A stretch of DNA of 64,000 nt from CAWFGW01 sp963815495 (GTDB lineage Bacteria; Bacteroidota; Bacteroidia; Cytophagales; JAAEPT01). Numbering within the stretch: position 1 is the stretch's first letter; each line of letters begins with the position of its first letter. Made by a program: the position numbers and the translations under genes. This document shows, piece by piece, positions 26,901 to 36,276 of the stretch. The DNA lies in the NCBI GenBank assembly GCA_963815495.1, contig CAWFGW010000011.1, positions 138,316 through 202,315 on the forward strand, read 5' to 3'. Below the pieces are notes generated by a model. The model searched no databases and was not told where the DNA came from. It saw only the letters and a list, made by a program, of their open reading frames with translations.

Positions 26901-29900
26901 ACAAAAGTCAAGATGCCTCCATCTGTTCTTGTTCTTCGAACATTGAAGTCGTTACCAACTACCGGGTTATTGTTAGAAAAAGCTATATTACCAATATCTC
27001 CTACAGCTGATACATCAGCCTCTATGTGTAAATAAACAGCTCCAACTCCCTCTTGCATACCTGTAAAACTACCATCTGAGAAATTATTTACTGGGTCAAT
27101 AGTTGCATTTTCATCTATATATAAACCTGCGTTAACAAGGTTGGAAATAGAATAGTATCTAGCAGCTATATTACCACCAATTACATTTATATCTATTTCG
27201 TTATTTCCACTATACCGTGAAATTACTGCTGTTTCTGAACTAGACCCTAATAAAGTAAGTGTTCCAAAAACATCCATTACAGGATCATTTCCATTACAAT
27301 CGAATAATAGTGAGGCTCCTTCGTCTAATTGTAATTCCGCACCTGATTCAATTACCAGATATTCTGTAGACGCCCCTCCATCAGCTGGAGCACCTATAAA
27401 TAACGTCTTCCCATTAATATCTAATGTTGCCCCTGTTCCAATTCGCAATGAATCATCAATATTTAAATCATCAACTAATGAATAAATAGCCTCGTTAGAT
27501 CCCACTTGATTAAATTTTACTTGTGAGAACACCGCATTGTTTGATTGAATAGTTCGTAAATCACTATTATTAATTTCAAATTGTACTACACCATCCTCTC
27601 TGTTAAAATCTCCTTGTGAAATTAAACTACCTCTAATTACCAACGTATCTTCCCCATCAAAATCAATTCTCACAGCACCATCAACAGTCATATTATTCAT
27701 TCGCCAAATACCGTCCATGTTCTTATCATTTGAGCCGGTAAATAATACATCTTGAGCATCAAAACCGTCTATGTTTTGTGTTCCGTCTTGATTAAAAACT
27801 AGATTTGCATTTGTAGCTAATAATGTACCATCTATAATAAAATTATCCTGACCAATTAAATGAGTCAGCGAACCCAAGTCAAGTGTTGCACCTGTTTCTA
27901 CTTCCAAGAAATTTTGGCTTCCTCCATTTCCCGTAATATTCAATCCATTGTTGATTATTTTAACCTGAGCATTTGTTTTTATTTCAAGGTGATTGATATC
28001 ATGGTTTGCACCAAAATCTACAACCTGAACTCCATTTTTATTAAAACGGAAAAGTGTGTTACCATCATCATTTGTCAGTGTTCCATCTATCAAAATTGAA
28101 TCACCTAAAAAAGAAATATTTTGTCTGTAGGTTGAAAAATCGATAATTGCATTTTCATCAACCTTAAAATCTCCTCCGAAGTTATAATCTTCTCCATCCC
28201 AAAATAATTTGGTGCCAATGCCAGAAAATTGCACCTCGTCAAAATTAACTACATTACTATTGTCATCAATTCTAATTGTTTGATCACCCCCATCAAATTT
28301 CACCAAAACACCACTAGTGGCTGTATAATTGTTAAAAACTGCTAATGGGCCAGAAAAAGACATGTTATTTCCATTATCAACCAAAGTAGTTGAGTTACCA
28401 TCCATGTCAAAGTCTCCTTCAACAAATAAATCACCATCTAGTGTCTTAGTTCCATCTCCTTGTAAATCAAGCCCTCCATAGATTAAGGCTCCAGAGTTCG
28501 TAAACACATCTTGATTTCCTGATCTTTGATATTCAACCAAACTCGAATTAGATACAAAATAAGTACCAAAATCAGAAGGGAAGGCAGAAAACCCAGCCGC
28601 TACTTGCGTTTGTAAATTAGAATTATCGTTAAGGGTGAAAATGGTTGGGTTAACAATATCTGTACACGTATTTTTAACTGTGTACGACTGCATATCAAAT
28701 CGTGATCCGTCAGAAACTATTAAATCCCCTTCCAATGTCAAATCAGATAATAAACGAAGTTCAACATTTCCACCATTCTCTATTCGAATGTTATGAAAAG
28801 AATTAAGGTCTGCATCAATCGTTGTTATATTTTCACCAAGAACTAATGTACCACCTGTTCCACAAGTAGTAATACAGGTACTTCCCCAATCAATTTGAGG
28901 TGCTGACGCAGCTATATTCATTGACCCATTTATTGTCAAATCAAAACAATTCATTTTCAGTTGTACTCTATCACTATTGGCATTTATAAAATTGTTTCTA
29001 ACCACAATATCACCTAAAGCATTTTTATTTCTGTTTGTTCCACCTCGTTCCCATAACCTCAGATCATAATAAGAGACACCATATATGTCTTGATCAATTC
29101 CATTAGTTTCATACCTCACTTCTCCGCCTAATAAATCAACATCTTCAAAACCTGTAGGGAATCCTACAGTACTTTCTAATCTTAAAATACCATCTTGCAT
29201 GGTAATTCTATTATCAGGCCCAACACCATTAATCGAAAATCCAGGATTAATTTCAATTAGTGCATTTGGTGAGCCCATCAATATCTGTAAATCACCAGTC
29301 AAACTTAAATTTGAATTGACTGACTTAGTCCCTAAAGATTGAATTAATAAGTTGTTAAACTGAGTAGCTGGATCACCATTCACACCTATGTTTTGATTGT
29401 TAACACCATTGAAAGAGACTGTTCCTCCACCTGTTTGCGTAAAAGCGGTAGCGCCTTTTAAATTCCTCCAGTCCCCTTGAATAAAAATAAAGTTTTCTCC
29501 GGCTGAAACATCCCCTGAACTAGCTTGTAACACAAAATCATCCTCAAGTGATAAGTTTGCATTAATTTGTTTTAACGAGGAATTTCTAAAATCTATATCA
29601 TAAGCACTCTGTCCTCCAAAATCAATCACCTGTGTGCCCGAAGTCCCCTCAAAGCGCACCTCAGCATTAGCATGAACAAATGCGCCTGAATCTGATATAA
29701 TGAAATCTCCTAACAACTCTAATCGGTTATTGGCATCTCCTAAATTCAGTGTTCCTCCTTTGATTTCTAAATCTCCTTCAACTTCTAAAATATCCGCTAA
29801 GGTGTAATTTGCCCCACCTCTAAAGATGACATCATTAAAATCCCTATTAGCAGAACTCCCACTATTAGTTGAAATAATGTAATCTCCCTCTACACCATCA

Positions 29901-32900
29901 AAAACAACTGTTGCAGTGCCTGCATTTAGAATTCCAGACGTATTGGAGAATGAACCACTTACGAACAAGGTGTCAGTTGAACTCGATTGTCTGATTTCAT
30001 TAATAGAACCAATAGCAACATCGCCACTGATTCTTAATGGTTTACCTCCTACATTCAAAGTTATCTTCCCGGAGGCGCCATCCAAAATATCTAAGGACCC
30101 AGTTGTAGCATCTAATACATTGATAGCTGTGTTAATATTAACAGTATAAGCCCCAGAAACAGTTGTGTGATCTAAAATAACTTGTGAAGTAGAAATTGGA
30201 AGTACGCCTGTTGACCAGTTTAAAGGGTTGTCCCAATTGGAGTCTCCCCCACCATTTGTCCAGAAAAAACCTTCTGTATAATTCCATCTAATAAAACCAG
30301 TTGCAGCATTCCCATCATCATCTTCTCTAGAAGGGCCAACAGCATTTCCTTTTGCATCTTCAAACGTAATCACTGAACCTGAAGTATGTGAAACATTATA
30401 GGTTGGAACACCATTACTTGACTCCGTAAAAGTTATTTTCCTAATTGTTGTATCAGTAGCAAATGCACCAGAGTGAATGGTTAAATAAGCTGTTCCTACC
30501 CCCCCAGAAAAGCTACCGTTGCTAAAGTTATGAGTACCATCAATTATACCATCAGAAATATCCATACCGTTTCCTCTAGTACCAGAGATGCTATAATATT
30601 CTGCTGAAATTACAGAAGTAGCACCAGTTTGAAAGTAATTAAATGTTGAAGCAGATTTTATTTTAGCCACATTACTTGAATTACCTATTACAGTTAACGT
30701 ACCACCATTGTTATTTAAATCACAATTTGTATTTGTACCCATGGTCAACACCGCAGCGGCTCCTATTTTCAATTCAGCATTTACTCCATTGATATTAACA
30801 TCTGAATTGCTACCTACAAAAGTTAAATCGTAACTCGTTAAATCAAACTTACCATTATCGATATTGATATTTTCCCCACCAGAAATATTTACATCATCAT
30901 TCAACTCCCAAACAGAACCAACTGAATTAAAAAATACTGATCGATAGGTGTCTTGATTACTTGGTCTCCAAAATTTTGTACCAGCAGGTCCATCAAAATA
31001 CAAAGCATGATTTCCATTTGAACCAACAAATCGGCCGTTAGAACCAACATATAAATTGTTTCCAACATAAACATCTCTATCAGATGTATTCAATCTACCC
31101 TTAAGAATTACTAAATCATTATCAATATCTAAGTCTATTCCGCTGTCAACTATATCTGGATTTCTATCTTGAATGGTTATTGAAAAACCATTGGAATTAA
31201 GACTAATTCTTAAATCATAGAAAGATTTCCCTGCGCCTGTACCACCAGTAAATATATTAGAATTAGAACCTATAAAGATCACGCGTCCATTTCGAGCTTC
31301 AAAAACACCACCAAGATCGTTAATCCAATTACCCTCCAAAGTAATTTGATTATTTTCTATTGCATCAACATCCAGCACGCCTCCATTTTCAATATAGAGA
31401 TCACCTTTAATGTATGTATTTGCTCCTAAAACACAAGATCCAGATCCTCCAAAATATACTGTATTAAATTCTGAACCTATAATTGTTTGTGTAGGTCCAT
31501 CAAAATAAATTCTATTTCCTGTCCCTCCAGCAATACTTCCCAAATGAGTCCAATCACCAGCAACGTGCAGCGTGGTGTTATTTTGGTTAATAGTAACACT
31601 TGCGTCTCCAATTACATCTCCATTAATATCAGTATTATTGGTCGAAAAACGTTTTTCACCACCTGTTCTAAAATACATATTATTATAAGAAGTAGATGCA
31701 TTACCATTTCTAATGATTTGATCTGCATTACCATCAAATATTAGTGTACCATTTACCATACTTAAATTGTCTTCTGCATACATCAAAAAATCACCCACGA
31801 TATACAAGGAATCGTCATCCATATTGAATGTTACTGCATTACCATTGTTCATAGTAAAATATCCATTAACATCCAGGTCCGAATTAAGTGATATTACGTT
31901 TCCATTATTTGTTAAGGACACATCATTTAAAAACGAATTTGTAGGATCATTAATAGTAATATTTTGATCCACAGTACCATCAAAAGTAAAAATTCGATTA
32001 TTGTGTCGTAAAATACCTGTGCCGTTAACTATTAAGTCACAACCAACTTCCACGTTATAATCAGAAGTAAAAGTAACACCATCTTCAATGGTCATTGTAC
32101 ATGCAACATTAATTGTATAAGTCATTGTTTTTGTACCAGTACCTGAAAAAGTCACATTATTAAAGTTAGACTCTTTTGAAGTTTGGTTACCGCCAGCAAA
32201 AATAAAATCACCTGTAAAAACAGTCCTGTTCTGTCCATTGCCAAAATCACCCATATCCCAATTTCCAAAAAGGGTAATTGTAAACCCTGCGTCTATTAAA
32301 TCATAGTTATCTCTATTCCCATCCATATTCCCATTAATAATGATATCACCAGTCAAAGTCTTTGATGTTCCATTATCCAAATAAATATTTCCATAAGTTA
32401 ATCCTGGAATTTCCTGAGTGGTAGTACCATCAAAATTAATTACACTGTTATTGGAGATTGATACTGAGGCAAAACTTGGTGCTGTTTCATCAACCATATC
32501 TTCAAAAGCAGTTTCTCCACCAGTTCGAAACTCTACCCAATCATTAATAGTTAAAACACCACTTGAACTGTTAATATCATTTTCATTAATATCCACAATT
32601 AAATAATTTGAAGCATTTCCGTCTGTATTAATTATGCTTAAATCTCCTGATAAGGAAATGTCATTGCGAATGTTTTTGGTTCTAATGTCAGTAATTGGAC
32701 CAGGGTTAGTAATAACTAAATCGTTTAAATCATAAGTTACATCGGGGTCTAAAGTTTGGTTTTTATCAACTCCTGCAATAGTAACAACTTGCGTAGATGA
32801 CAATGTACCACCGTTACCATTCACATCACCTTTTAAGGTTAAATCATCACCTGAGTTAATTAGAGAAAAGTTTGTTGCGTTATTTATGGTTAAATTACCA

Positions 32901-34261
32901 TTAACCGTAATTGCTCCACCTGTATTGTTTTTTGTACCATTATTAAGCACAAGATCGCCATAATCAATCCCTCCCCGTACATTATTGATAAAAAAAGTAC
33001 CATCATATATAGTTCTCGATGTCTCATCCAATGCATAAGTCAAAAATCCTGATGGGAAATTATCTATGCCTCTAGCATACAGCAAAGAAGAAGCTCCGAG
33101 TGTTAACGTATTTGCTGGACCTGTTGCTTGTTGAATTGTATTTGAAAAATTAAGTACGAGTCTATTTCCATCTGTTATAATCAAGTCGTTATTAATTAAT
33201 AGAGCTGTATTGTTATCACTAAGTGAAATATAAGCATCTACAATCAACCTTGAAGTTCCAAGTGTTACTGTATTTCCAACCGTATTAATATACCCGCCAT
33301 CAAATGGATCATTAAAAATAATATCCCCCGATCCTATCCAACCATTTGGGTTTCTTATATCTAAATTATCTTTTAGTGTTACTGATCCAGTCCCAGCGAA
33401 AACTGCGTCTGAATAAACATACAGTCTTTGTTTAACAGAAATATCTCCAACTACCGTTTTAATAATGTCCGCTGTATTCGCACGATTATCAAAATAAAGA
33501 TTATAAAAATCACATGTCCCATTACAGGTTAGGTTTTGATCTGTATTTTCATCAAAAACAAAAGCTCCGTTTGTCACATCAACTGTCGCACCTACATCTA
33601 CAGTAGCTGCTCCTCTGTTATAAATATTAGCTGAACCTATAAGAGTTGAATTACCTGTTATAAGTAAGTTATTAAAACAATAAATAGTTCCTGATGAAGT
33701 AATTGTACCCCCTCCATTAATTGTTAAATCATTAAACCAGATTTGTGAGGTGCCAGCAAGGTTAACTGATCCTGTGGATGAGATGATGAAATTAGCATAA
33801 CTATCAGCATCTCTATACGGTCTAAATATACCTAGGTTTGTTATAGTAGTGTTAGTTCCTGCCAGTGTAATTGAATGAACAGTATTTGTATTTGATGGTC
33901 TAAAATCACCATTTGAATCAATATATATTGAAGTTCTAACTGTGATGGAACGAGCCGAAGCACCGTCTACATCTAAAACTGAAGTAGCTCCACCCTGTCC
34001 AACAATTAAGCTAACTACGTCTAAATCTAAGTCAATACTAACTGTATGATTATCCTGTACTAAAAAGGTGTGAAGACCATTATTAAAATCTACTAATAAC
34101 GGTTGAGAACCGCTTCCATCTGCCGAAGAGTTCCAATTAGCTAAATCAGCAAAACTGTTACTTGCATTACCTTGAGAATAATAGATTGTTGCAGATGAAA
34201 AGTTGGTGGCAAAAAAAGACACCACTACATAAACACTTAATTTTAAAATTTTTTTCATCAC
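20987..34261 (-). CDS. Giant modular T9SS-sorted surface protein (adhesin-like, beta-helix repeats)
   Basis: A single 4424-residue frame, 13.3 kb. Signal peptide 1-24 (MMKKILKLSVYVVVSFFATN). The body consists of many short Asn/Gly/Thr/Asp-rich strand repeats of the type G-x-V-x-F-D-G-x-x-Q-x-I and L-x-I-x-x-G-x-L, consistent with a long parallel beta-helix. Five modules open with a W-(T/V)-G...W...NW motif (near residues 40, 1333, 2485, 3283 and 3715); the first four end in an N-(F/L)-S-x-G-x-F cap (near 1245, 2394, 3195, 3633) and an acidic E-x-D...W segment. After residue ~4190 comes a linker domain (LLSFDVEAIGSSVNITW) and a T9SS type A sorting domain (IYPNPTSGEIYV) in the last ~80 residues. 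Probably exported by T9SS and used in adhesion or gliding; function unproven. Confidence 0.92.
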   Translation of the reverse strand: MMKKILKLSVYVVVSFFATNFSSATIYYSQGNASNSFADLANWNSSADGSGSQPLLVDFNNGLHTFLVQDNHTVSIDLDLDVVSLIVGQGGATSVLDVDGASARSITVRTSIYIDSNGDFRPSNTNTVHSITLAGTNTTITNLGIFRPYRDADSYANFIISSTGSVNLAGTSQIWFNDLTINGGGTITSSGTIYCFNNLLITGNSTLIGSANIYNRGAATVDVGATVDVTNGAFVFDENTDQNLTCNGTCDFYNLYFDNRANTADIIKTVVGDISVKQRLYVYSDAVFAGTGSVTLKDNLDIRNPNGWIGSGDIIFNDPFDGGYINTVGNTVTLGTSRLIVDAYISLSDNNTALLINNDLIITDGNRLVLNFSNTIQQATGPANTLTLGASSLLYARGIDNFPSGFLTYALDETSRTIYDGTFFINNVRGGIDYGDLVLNNGTKNNTGGAITVNGNLTINNATNFSLINSGDDLTLKGDVNGNGGTLSSTQVVTIAGVDKNQTLDPDVTYDLNDLVITNPGPITDIRTKNIRNDISLSGDLSIINTDGNASNYLIVDINENDINSSSGVLTINDWVEFRTGGETAFEDMVDETAPSFASVSISNNSVINFDGTTTQEIPGLTYGNIYLDNGTSKTLTGDIIINGNMDGNRDNYDLIDAGFTITLFGNWDMGDFGNGQNRTVFTGDFIFAGGNQTSKESNFNNVTFSGTGTKTMTYTINVACTMTIEDGVTFTSDYNVEVGCDLIVNGTGILRHNNRIFTFDGTVDQNITINDPTNSFLNDVSLTNNGNVISLNSDLDVNGYFTMNNGNAVTFNMDDDSLYIVGDFLMYAEDNLSMVNGTLIFDGNADQIIRNGNASTSYNNMYFRTGGEKRFSTNNTDINGDVIGDASVTINQNNTTLHVAGDWTHLGSIAGGTGNRIYFDGPTQTIIGSEFNTVYFGGSGSCVLGANTYIKGDLYIENGGVLDVDAIENNQITLEGNWINDLGGVFEARNGRVIFIGSNSNIFTGGTGAGKSFYDLRISLNSNGFSITIQDRNPDIVDSGIDLDIDNDLVILKGRLNTSDRDVYVGNNLYVGSNGRFVGSNGNHALYFDGPAGTKFWRPSNQDTYRSVFFNSVGSVWELNDDVNISGGENINIDNGKFDLTSYDLTFVGSNSDVNINGVNAELKIGAAAVLTMGTNTNCDLNNNGGTLTVIGNSSNVAKIKSASTFNYFQTGATSVISAEYYSISGTRGNGMDISDGIIDGTHNFSNGSFSGGVGTAYLTIHSGAFATDTTIRKITFTESSNGVPTYNVSHTSGSVITFEDAKGNAVGPSREDDDGNAATGFIRWNYTEGFFWTNGGGDSNWDNPLNWSTGVLPISTSQVILDHTTVSGAYTVNINTAINVLDATTGSLDILDGASGKITLNVGGKPLRISGDVAIGSINEIRQSSSTDTLFVSGSFSNTSGILNAGTATVVFDGVEGDYIISTNSGSSANRDFNDVIFRGGANYTLADILEVEGDLEIKGGTLNLGDANNRLELLGDFIISDSGAFVHANAEVRFEGTSGTQVIDFGGQSAYDIDFRNSSLKQINANLSLEDDFVLQASSGDVSAGENFIFIQGDWRNLKGATAFTQTGGGTVSFNGVNNQNIGVNGDPATQFNNLLIQSLGTKSVNSNLSLTGDLQILMGSPNALIEINPGFSINGVGPDNRITMQDGILRLESTVGFPTGFEDVDLLGGEVRYETNGIDQDIYGVSYYDLRLWERGGTNRNKNALGDIVVRNNFINANSDRVQLKMNCFDLTINGSMNIAASAPQIDWGSTCITTCGTGGTLVLGENITTIDADLNSFHNIRIENGGNVELRLLSDLTLEGDLIVSDGSRFDMQSYTVKNTCTDIVNPTIFTLNDNSNLQTQVAAGFSAFPSDFGTYFVSNSSLVEYQRSGNQDVFTNSGALIYGGLDLQGDGTKTLDGDLFVEGDFDMDGNSTTLVDNGNNMSFSGPLAVFNNYTATSGVLVKFDGGDQTIRIDDNSNVVNFDEVQFSGIGTKLFWDGEDYNFGGDFKVDENAIIDFSTYRQNISFLGDSILIDGTLTNDDGNTLFRFNKNGVQVVDFGANHDINHLEIKTNAQVKIINNGLNITGNGGSQNFLEVETGATLDLGSLTHLIGQDNFIIDGTLLATNANLVFNQDGTQNIDGFDAQDVLFTGSNDKNMDGIWRMNNMTVDGAVRIDFDGEDTLVIRGSLISQGDFNREDGVVQFEINNSDLRTIQSNNAVFSQVKFNQVGSNEAIYSLVDDLNIDDSLRIGTGATLDINGKTLFIGAPADGGASTEYLVIESGAELQLDEGASLLFDCNGNDPVMDVFGTLTLLGSSSETAVISRYSGNNEIDINVIGGNIAARYYSISNLVNAGLYIDENATIDPVNNFSDGSFTGMQEGVGAVYLHIEADVSAVGDIGNIAFSNNNPVVGNDFNVRRTRTDGGILTFVDNVNGALAGFEYEDETAGPGLGGRIVWPANTITNWVGGDPAGVNDWFVSGNWDNGVPDITKTAIIKSRPFLPIIELTAESSDTAFAKNLRLSANAVSLNIRDGLDLKVLGEIQLGTGNLSTSIVVEDDSSDILVGESWFITNNSSFSNGGAKVEFLGLSSPVSIDHDDQSFHNVVFSGSATYNIVGDLDINGDLSINGGTISPATNGYVYTVAGDWNDLSGAFSTSTNGTVDFDGVDQIITNGVFDNLTISSSGCASVSGLLTINDELIVNGCLQAQVGSSIDMNDDVTINATGSFDDGGESHTFSGVNWIGTGAFPLNAGTITFDRNGGSQNIFNAKFNRLAFTGSSRINLEGDVSVTSDVNISNSINRFYTQQHVLNNTTGVGTFTLENNEFIYVDGANNFPSGFANYSIGETSSTYYDGTGNQIILGGISYGNLYLQGLSTKTIALGDVGVKRDLIITDATLDVSSNNYNISIGRNWYNDAGGSFIAQKGKVIFNGNVNQRINPGEHPIDGNKKFWDLEVSNTSSNVDVDGADIYIDSTLSVTDGLFTLAGVGNGFTAFVGGSLEATGSGIFATAGVYELNSSVNSSLSSDLSIRGNGSIFADLKVNATSNTVYNLTSDLIVNGDFNLMGGKVKLDGFTANLGTNINDAVTVNGDLVLNEGSELLLGNQTSLTVTPAGSFEIIGTISNPATVTRRYNNGDYNFVVNGSIGAQYYAFRYMSSQGIVINNTATIDNVNNFSNGTFSNPSTGGVCLRVENTQKFTTANGSRIENVSFPTNPGSGTINVAKTVSSADTIEFYSATGTLSGENYENDPNDLILWTGPRKMIWTGNKNTDWFDVANWSATSGPTQVPDSLLDAIIPFVTNQPIINASGAMCQKLTIESSAIVIISTSDDTGSDLVVYDNLLIEGVIRTNTDNDILEVRGDWSRVDGGIYTYGSAGKVILSSTSGTLTLDNGTSPFYNLDIDAVGNIVLLGTDIVVDNDIRILNGTLDVSNNGFDISVEGDFINNGTFRARTGSVNFTTLTTSNLDGSTTDFYDVEMSGTGVLLVGSDIQVDNITTVSAGTIELNGNSWYVGNAIGSDLLRVNGGTFIADAGSEVRIANGGGIIVSTGGLFKLLGDDLSNRATLTNQSGSTKYSFTIANGGTLEARYYTIKNLNVSGLNFQSGSVLDLTNNLSYGTFTDGTPAGTYITFSNTQNLIGNDQIEYVEFLLNPGGGASNVRKSNGAGKIKFYFAIGVFQGEEFDNDPLGLVEWDADLIWTGLGGSSSWIDPNNWTPQLNVVIPDLIPTSITDVIIPDASTTPFDPVLVVDGLADDLLIQTGGLLTINSNAGLTVADSIIVEGVLTIDNSSMTEIKLGGSWLSTLGTFNSGNNSEIVFTNATGVQSISSNHPFCGITISSSTPSNGTIETGTILDINCDLNINAGTFRVADPSHTINLSGNWINNRVTANVGFEAGTGSVVLDGTSDQNISQFGGSDTFYNLTVSNTGASKVSLLTDLIINNNLTISDNSVLDAQSRTLSILGDWVNNNTVASAGFNENTGNVNFSSSTLQTITHAGGKETFNNVTLNNSAIGTALLLNNDVEISGLFIQTDGIVSTGINRLILSNTLPSSYSGWSSSTFVEGNLRRFIASNTSTYQFPIAKGTAATDYFRIDVLNNNMTGLNYIDGSVDGITESGNNVDGNVFLEEYNGGATYLAVTGEQAIWTLTPDAPIGTGSYGIRAYIANITGLSDNLFALVKRPTASTDYADWDDDGENTTVPDTGTAGRTIASGYAERLGWTGFSQFAIATTDIPLPIQLLSFDVEAIGSSVNITWVTLTEKNNEYFTIERSVDGVNFIPVGKVFSKGNSLSEVPYEFIDSKAVSGLSYYRLKQTDLDGKSQTFEIRAVFVQLGGFSNIYPNPTSGEIYVGSAKNDIKSVSIYSSLGELVLTQSLNGENVKLDVSKLASGVYTIVTSGIIWVEKEVLIITK

Positions 34262-34322
34262 CTTTTATATAAACTATTTTTTATTGAATTTTACCACAAA
34301 ACTTACATTTTGGTAATAAAAA

Positions 34323-34330
34323 CAAATATA
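34323..34330 (-). promoter_or_regulatory. Candidate -7 promoter element of the giant gene
   Basis: CAAATATA on the plus strand reads TATATTTG on the minus strand, an exact TAnnTTTG match 62 bp upstream of the giant gene's ATG. No convincing -33 element is visible. Confidence 0.35.
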
Positions 34331-34332
34331 AA

Positions 34333-34362
34333 AAACCTCCATAGCCGCGACTATTGAGGTTT
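34333..34362 (-). terminator. Intrinsic terminator of the upstream T9SS cargo gene
   Basis: Arms 34333-34339 and 34356-34362 (7 bp) with an inner 4-bp ATAG/CTAT stem, and a T-run on the minus strand. It lies 22 bp after the stop of the 534-residue secreted protein gene and just upstream of the giant gene's promoter element. Confidence 0.65.
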
Positions 34363-34383
34363 AATATTTTATTTTTAAATAAA

Positions 34384-35988
34384 TTATTTAACCATCATTT
34401 TAACTAATCCTTCATCAGATTTTAATATATACATACCTGAAGGTAAATCACTCACATCTAAATTTTCAGCATATGCTTCTTCTTTAACCAGTAAACCTAA
34501 GGCATCATAAACCTCTAAATTATGCACAGGTGATGTAAAATTAACATATCCTCCTGTTGCTGGATTAGGATACATAAATATTTCTTCTTCACCCTCAACA
34601 AATGCATCTCCTGATCTTGCTGGAACACCACCTGGAGTTGTGATAGTACAAGGAAGATCATTGGGCAATCCATATTCATTATCTTTTCTAACTAACATCT
34701 TTACTGAATACTCAGTATTTGAATTTAGTCCAGCTACTTTATTTAACTTAACATACGGTCTACTGGAAGCGTAAGAAAATTGTTGATTGCCAACTTCATC
34801 TATAAAAACAAAACGGTATTGTTGTGCACCACTTTGTGCTTCTGCCTTCACAACACCCGACCAACTTGTATACAATTTCCCGCAATCTAATACATTACCT
34901 TGGTCAGCTCCTGGAGTTTTAATAGTGCAAACATTGCCAGGTAAACTTATTACTCCATTGGCTAAAGTTTGAACTGTTACTTCATACTCTGTACCTGGTG
35001 CAAAATATCTTTGGTAAGTTAAAAAACTATAATAGCTAGAGGTTTGTGTTCTTTCTATCGTAGTAAAACCTGGAGCGCTGAATGTAAAACGGTACTTTTC
35101 TACTCCTGAAACCTCATCTGCAAATAATCCAACAGTTGGGTTAGTAATCACTCTACCACAATCACCTGTTGCTAAACTGGTTTCTCCTGGTGTATAGATA
35201 TTAATAGGACAAGCACTAACAAGTTGCGAGTCTAACCCGTCTCCTAAAGCATAAACATCCAGTAAATATGTTTCTCCAGGAAGTAGTTTTGGTCCATCCA
35301 CACCACTAAAGCTTAAACTTGTATCTTGTCTATTTTCTCTTGAATAGTAAAGACTATCAGTTGTTGAAAATTCAAATCTATACTGTGATGCCCCAGTAAT
35401 TGATTCAACAAACGTTTTTTGATTATAGGCAATTGACGTATTACACAGATCTAAAACGTGAGCAGTTGGTACAGGTATTACCTCAACAACATATGTTTCA
35501 AAAAAGACATCTCTCGAGGGATCTGCAGATCCAGACTTATTTGTGTGTTGTCCTCCTGAGTACGGATTTGAACCCTGTCCATAATAAGCCACATTAATTC
35601 CAGAAGAAGCAACCTTGATGGAATACTTTTCACCAGAAACCACATTAGCATTAGTAAAAAAAACAGAAACTAGACTAGCTGCACCTCCTGAACCAGTAAT
35701 ACTTCGAGACACACTTTCTATAGGAGTTGCACCTAAATTAGCTCCTTCCTTTGACCCACTAAAGATTGAGACAACTATGTTACCAGTGGTAAATGCCCCT
35801 AACGATAAATTGATTTGGGTAAGCTCCCCAGTAATTCCTGCAGTAAATGATTGATGAAAAGATTGACCCGACCCAATAAAGTCAATACCTGTGCCGTTAC
35901 TAATGACGGGAGATGGTTGATCCTTTACTTGTGAAAAACTGATGCCAAAGCTAATTGTGGCAAGAATAAGCATGTAAATTTTTTTCAT
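34384..35988 (-). CDS. Secreted protein with T9SS type A sorting domain
   Basis: A 534-residue exported protein. The ATG at 35988 gives a proper signal peptide (MKKIYMLILATISFGISFSQ); the frame extends 39 residues upstream with no sense as a protein start. The first ~150 residues after the signal form a strand-rich domain (GTGIDFIGSGQSFHQSFTAG ... Y-S-I-K-V-A). Three related ~85-residue repeats follow, each with a Cys near LDCGKLY, GDCGRVI or LDLCNTS and an x-Y-R-F-x-F motif, resembling fibronectin type III-like modules. The C-terminus is a T9SS sorting domain (MYPNPATGGYVNF ... LEVYDALGLLVKEE, ending VKMMVK). Function unknown; secreted or cell-surface by T9SS. Confidence 0.85.
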   Translation of the reverse strand: MKKIYMLILATISFGISFSQVKDQPSPVISNGTGIDFIGSGQSFHQSFTAGITGELTQINLSLGAFTTGNIVVSIFSGSKEGANLGATPIESVSRSITGSGGAASLVSVFFTNANVVSGEKYSIKVASSGINVAYYGQGSNPYSGGQHTNKSGSADPSRDVFFETYVVEVIPVPTAHVLDLCNTSIAYNQKTFVESITGASQYRFEFSTTDSLYYSRENRQDTSLSFSGVDGPKLLPGETYLLDVYALGDGLDSQLVSACPINIYTPGETSLATGDCGRVITNPTVGLFADEVSGVEKYRFTFSAPGFTTIERTQTSSYYSFLTYQRYFAPGTEYEVTVQTLANGVISLPGNVCTIKTPGADQGNVLDCGKLYTSWSGVVKAEAQSGAQQYRFVFIDEVGNQQFSYASSRPYVKLNKVAGLNSNTEYSVKMLVRKDNEYGLPNDLPCTITTPGGVPARSGDAFVEGEEEIFMYPNPATGGYVNFTSPVHNLEVYDALGLLVKEEAYAENLDVSDLPSGMYILKSDEGLVKMMVK

Positions 35989-36276
35989 AGGACTTATTTT
36001 TTGAATATAATACAACCACATACGTAAGTTGGCACAATTCGGATGCCTAAATCTAAAAAAAAAAATAACAATATTACATGTAAAAGAATATCCCCAACAC
36101 AGCAATAAAATAAAAACAATTTCAATTAGCTCTTATTCAGAAATTTAAACTAGTAAATAAAAATAAGTTATGACTGAACCAAAACATCTTCTTAGTCCTG
36201 TATATCAAGAATATGACTAAAATTACTCCTTGAAAAATACTGATATAAGAATAAGGAAAGTGTAAACCGTTAATTA

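Noticed and set aside
21327..32606. Many plus-strand open frames of 60-131 codons opposite the giant gene
   Set aside because: They are antisense shadows of a repetitive Asn/Thr/Gly/Asp-rich protein; no signal peptides, motifs or consistent starts, and the minus-strand frame is continuous with clear domains.
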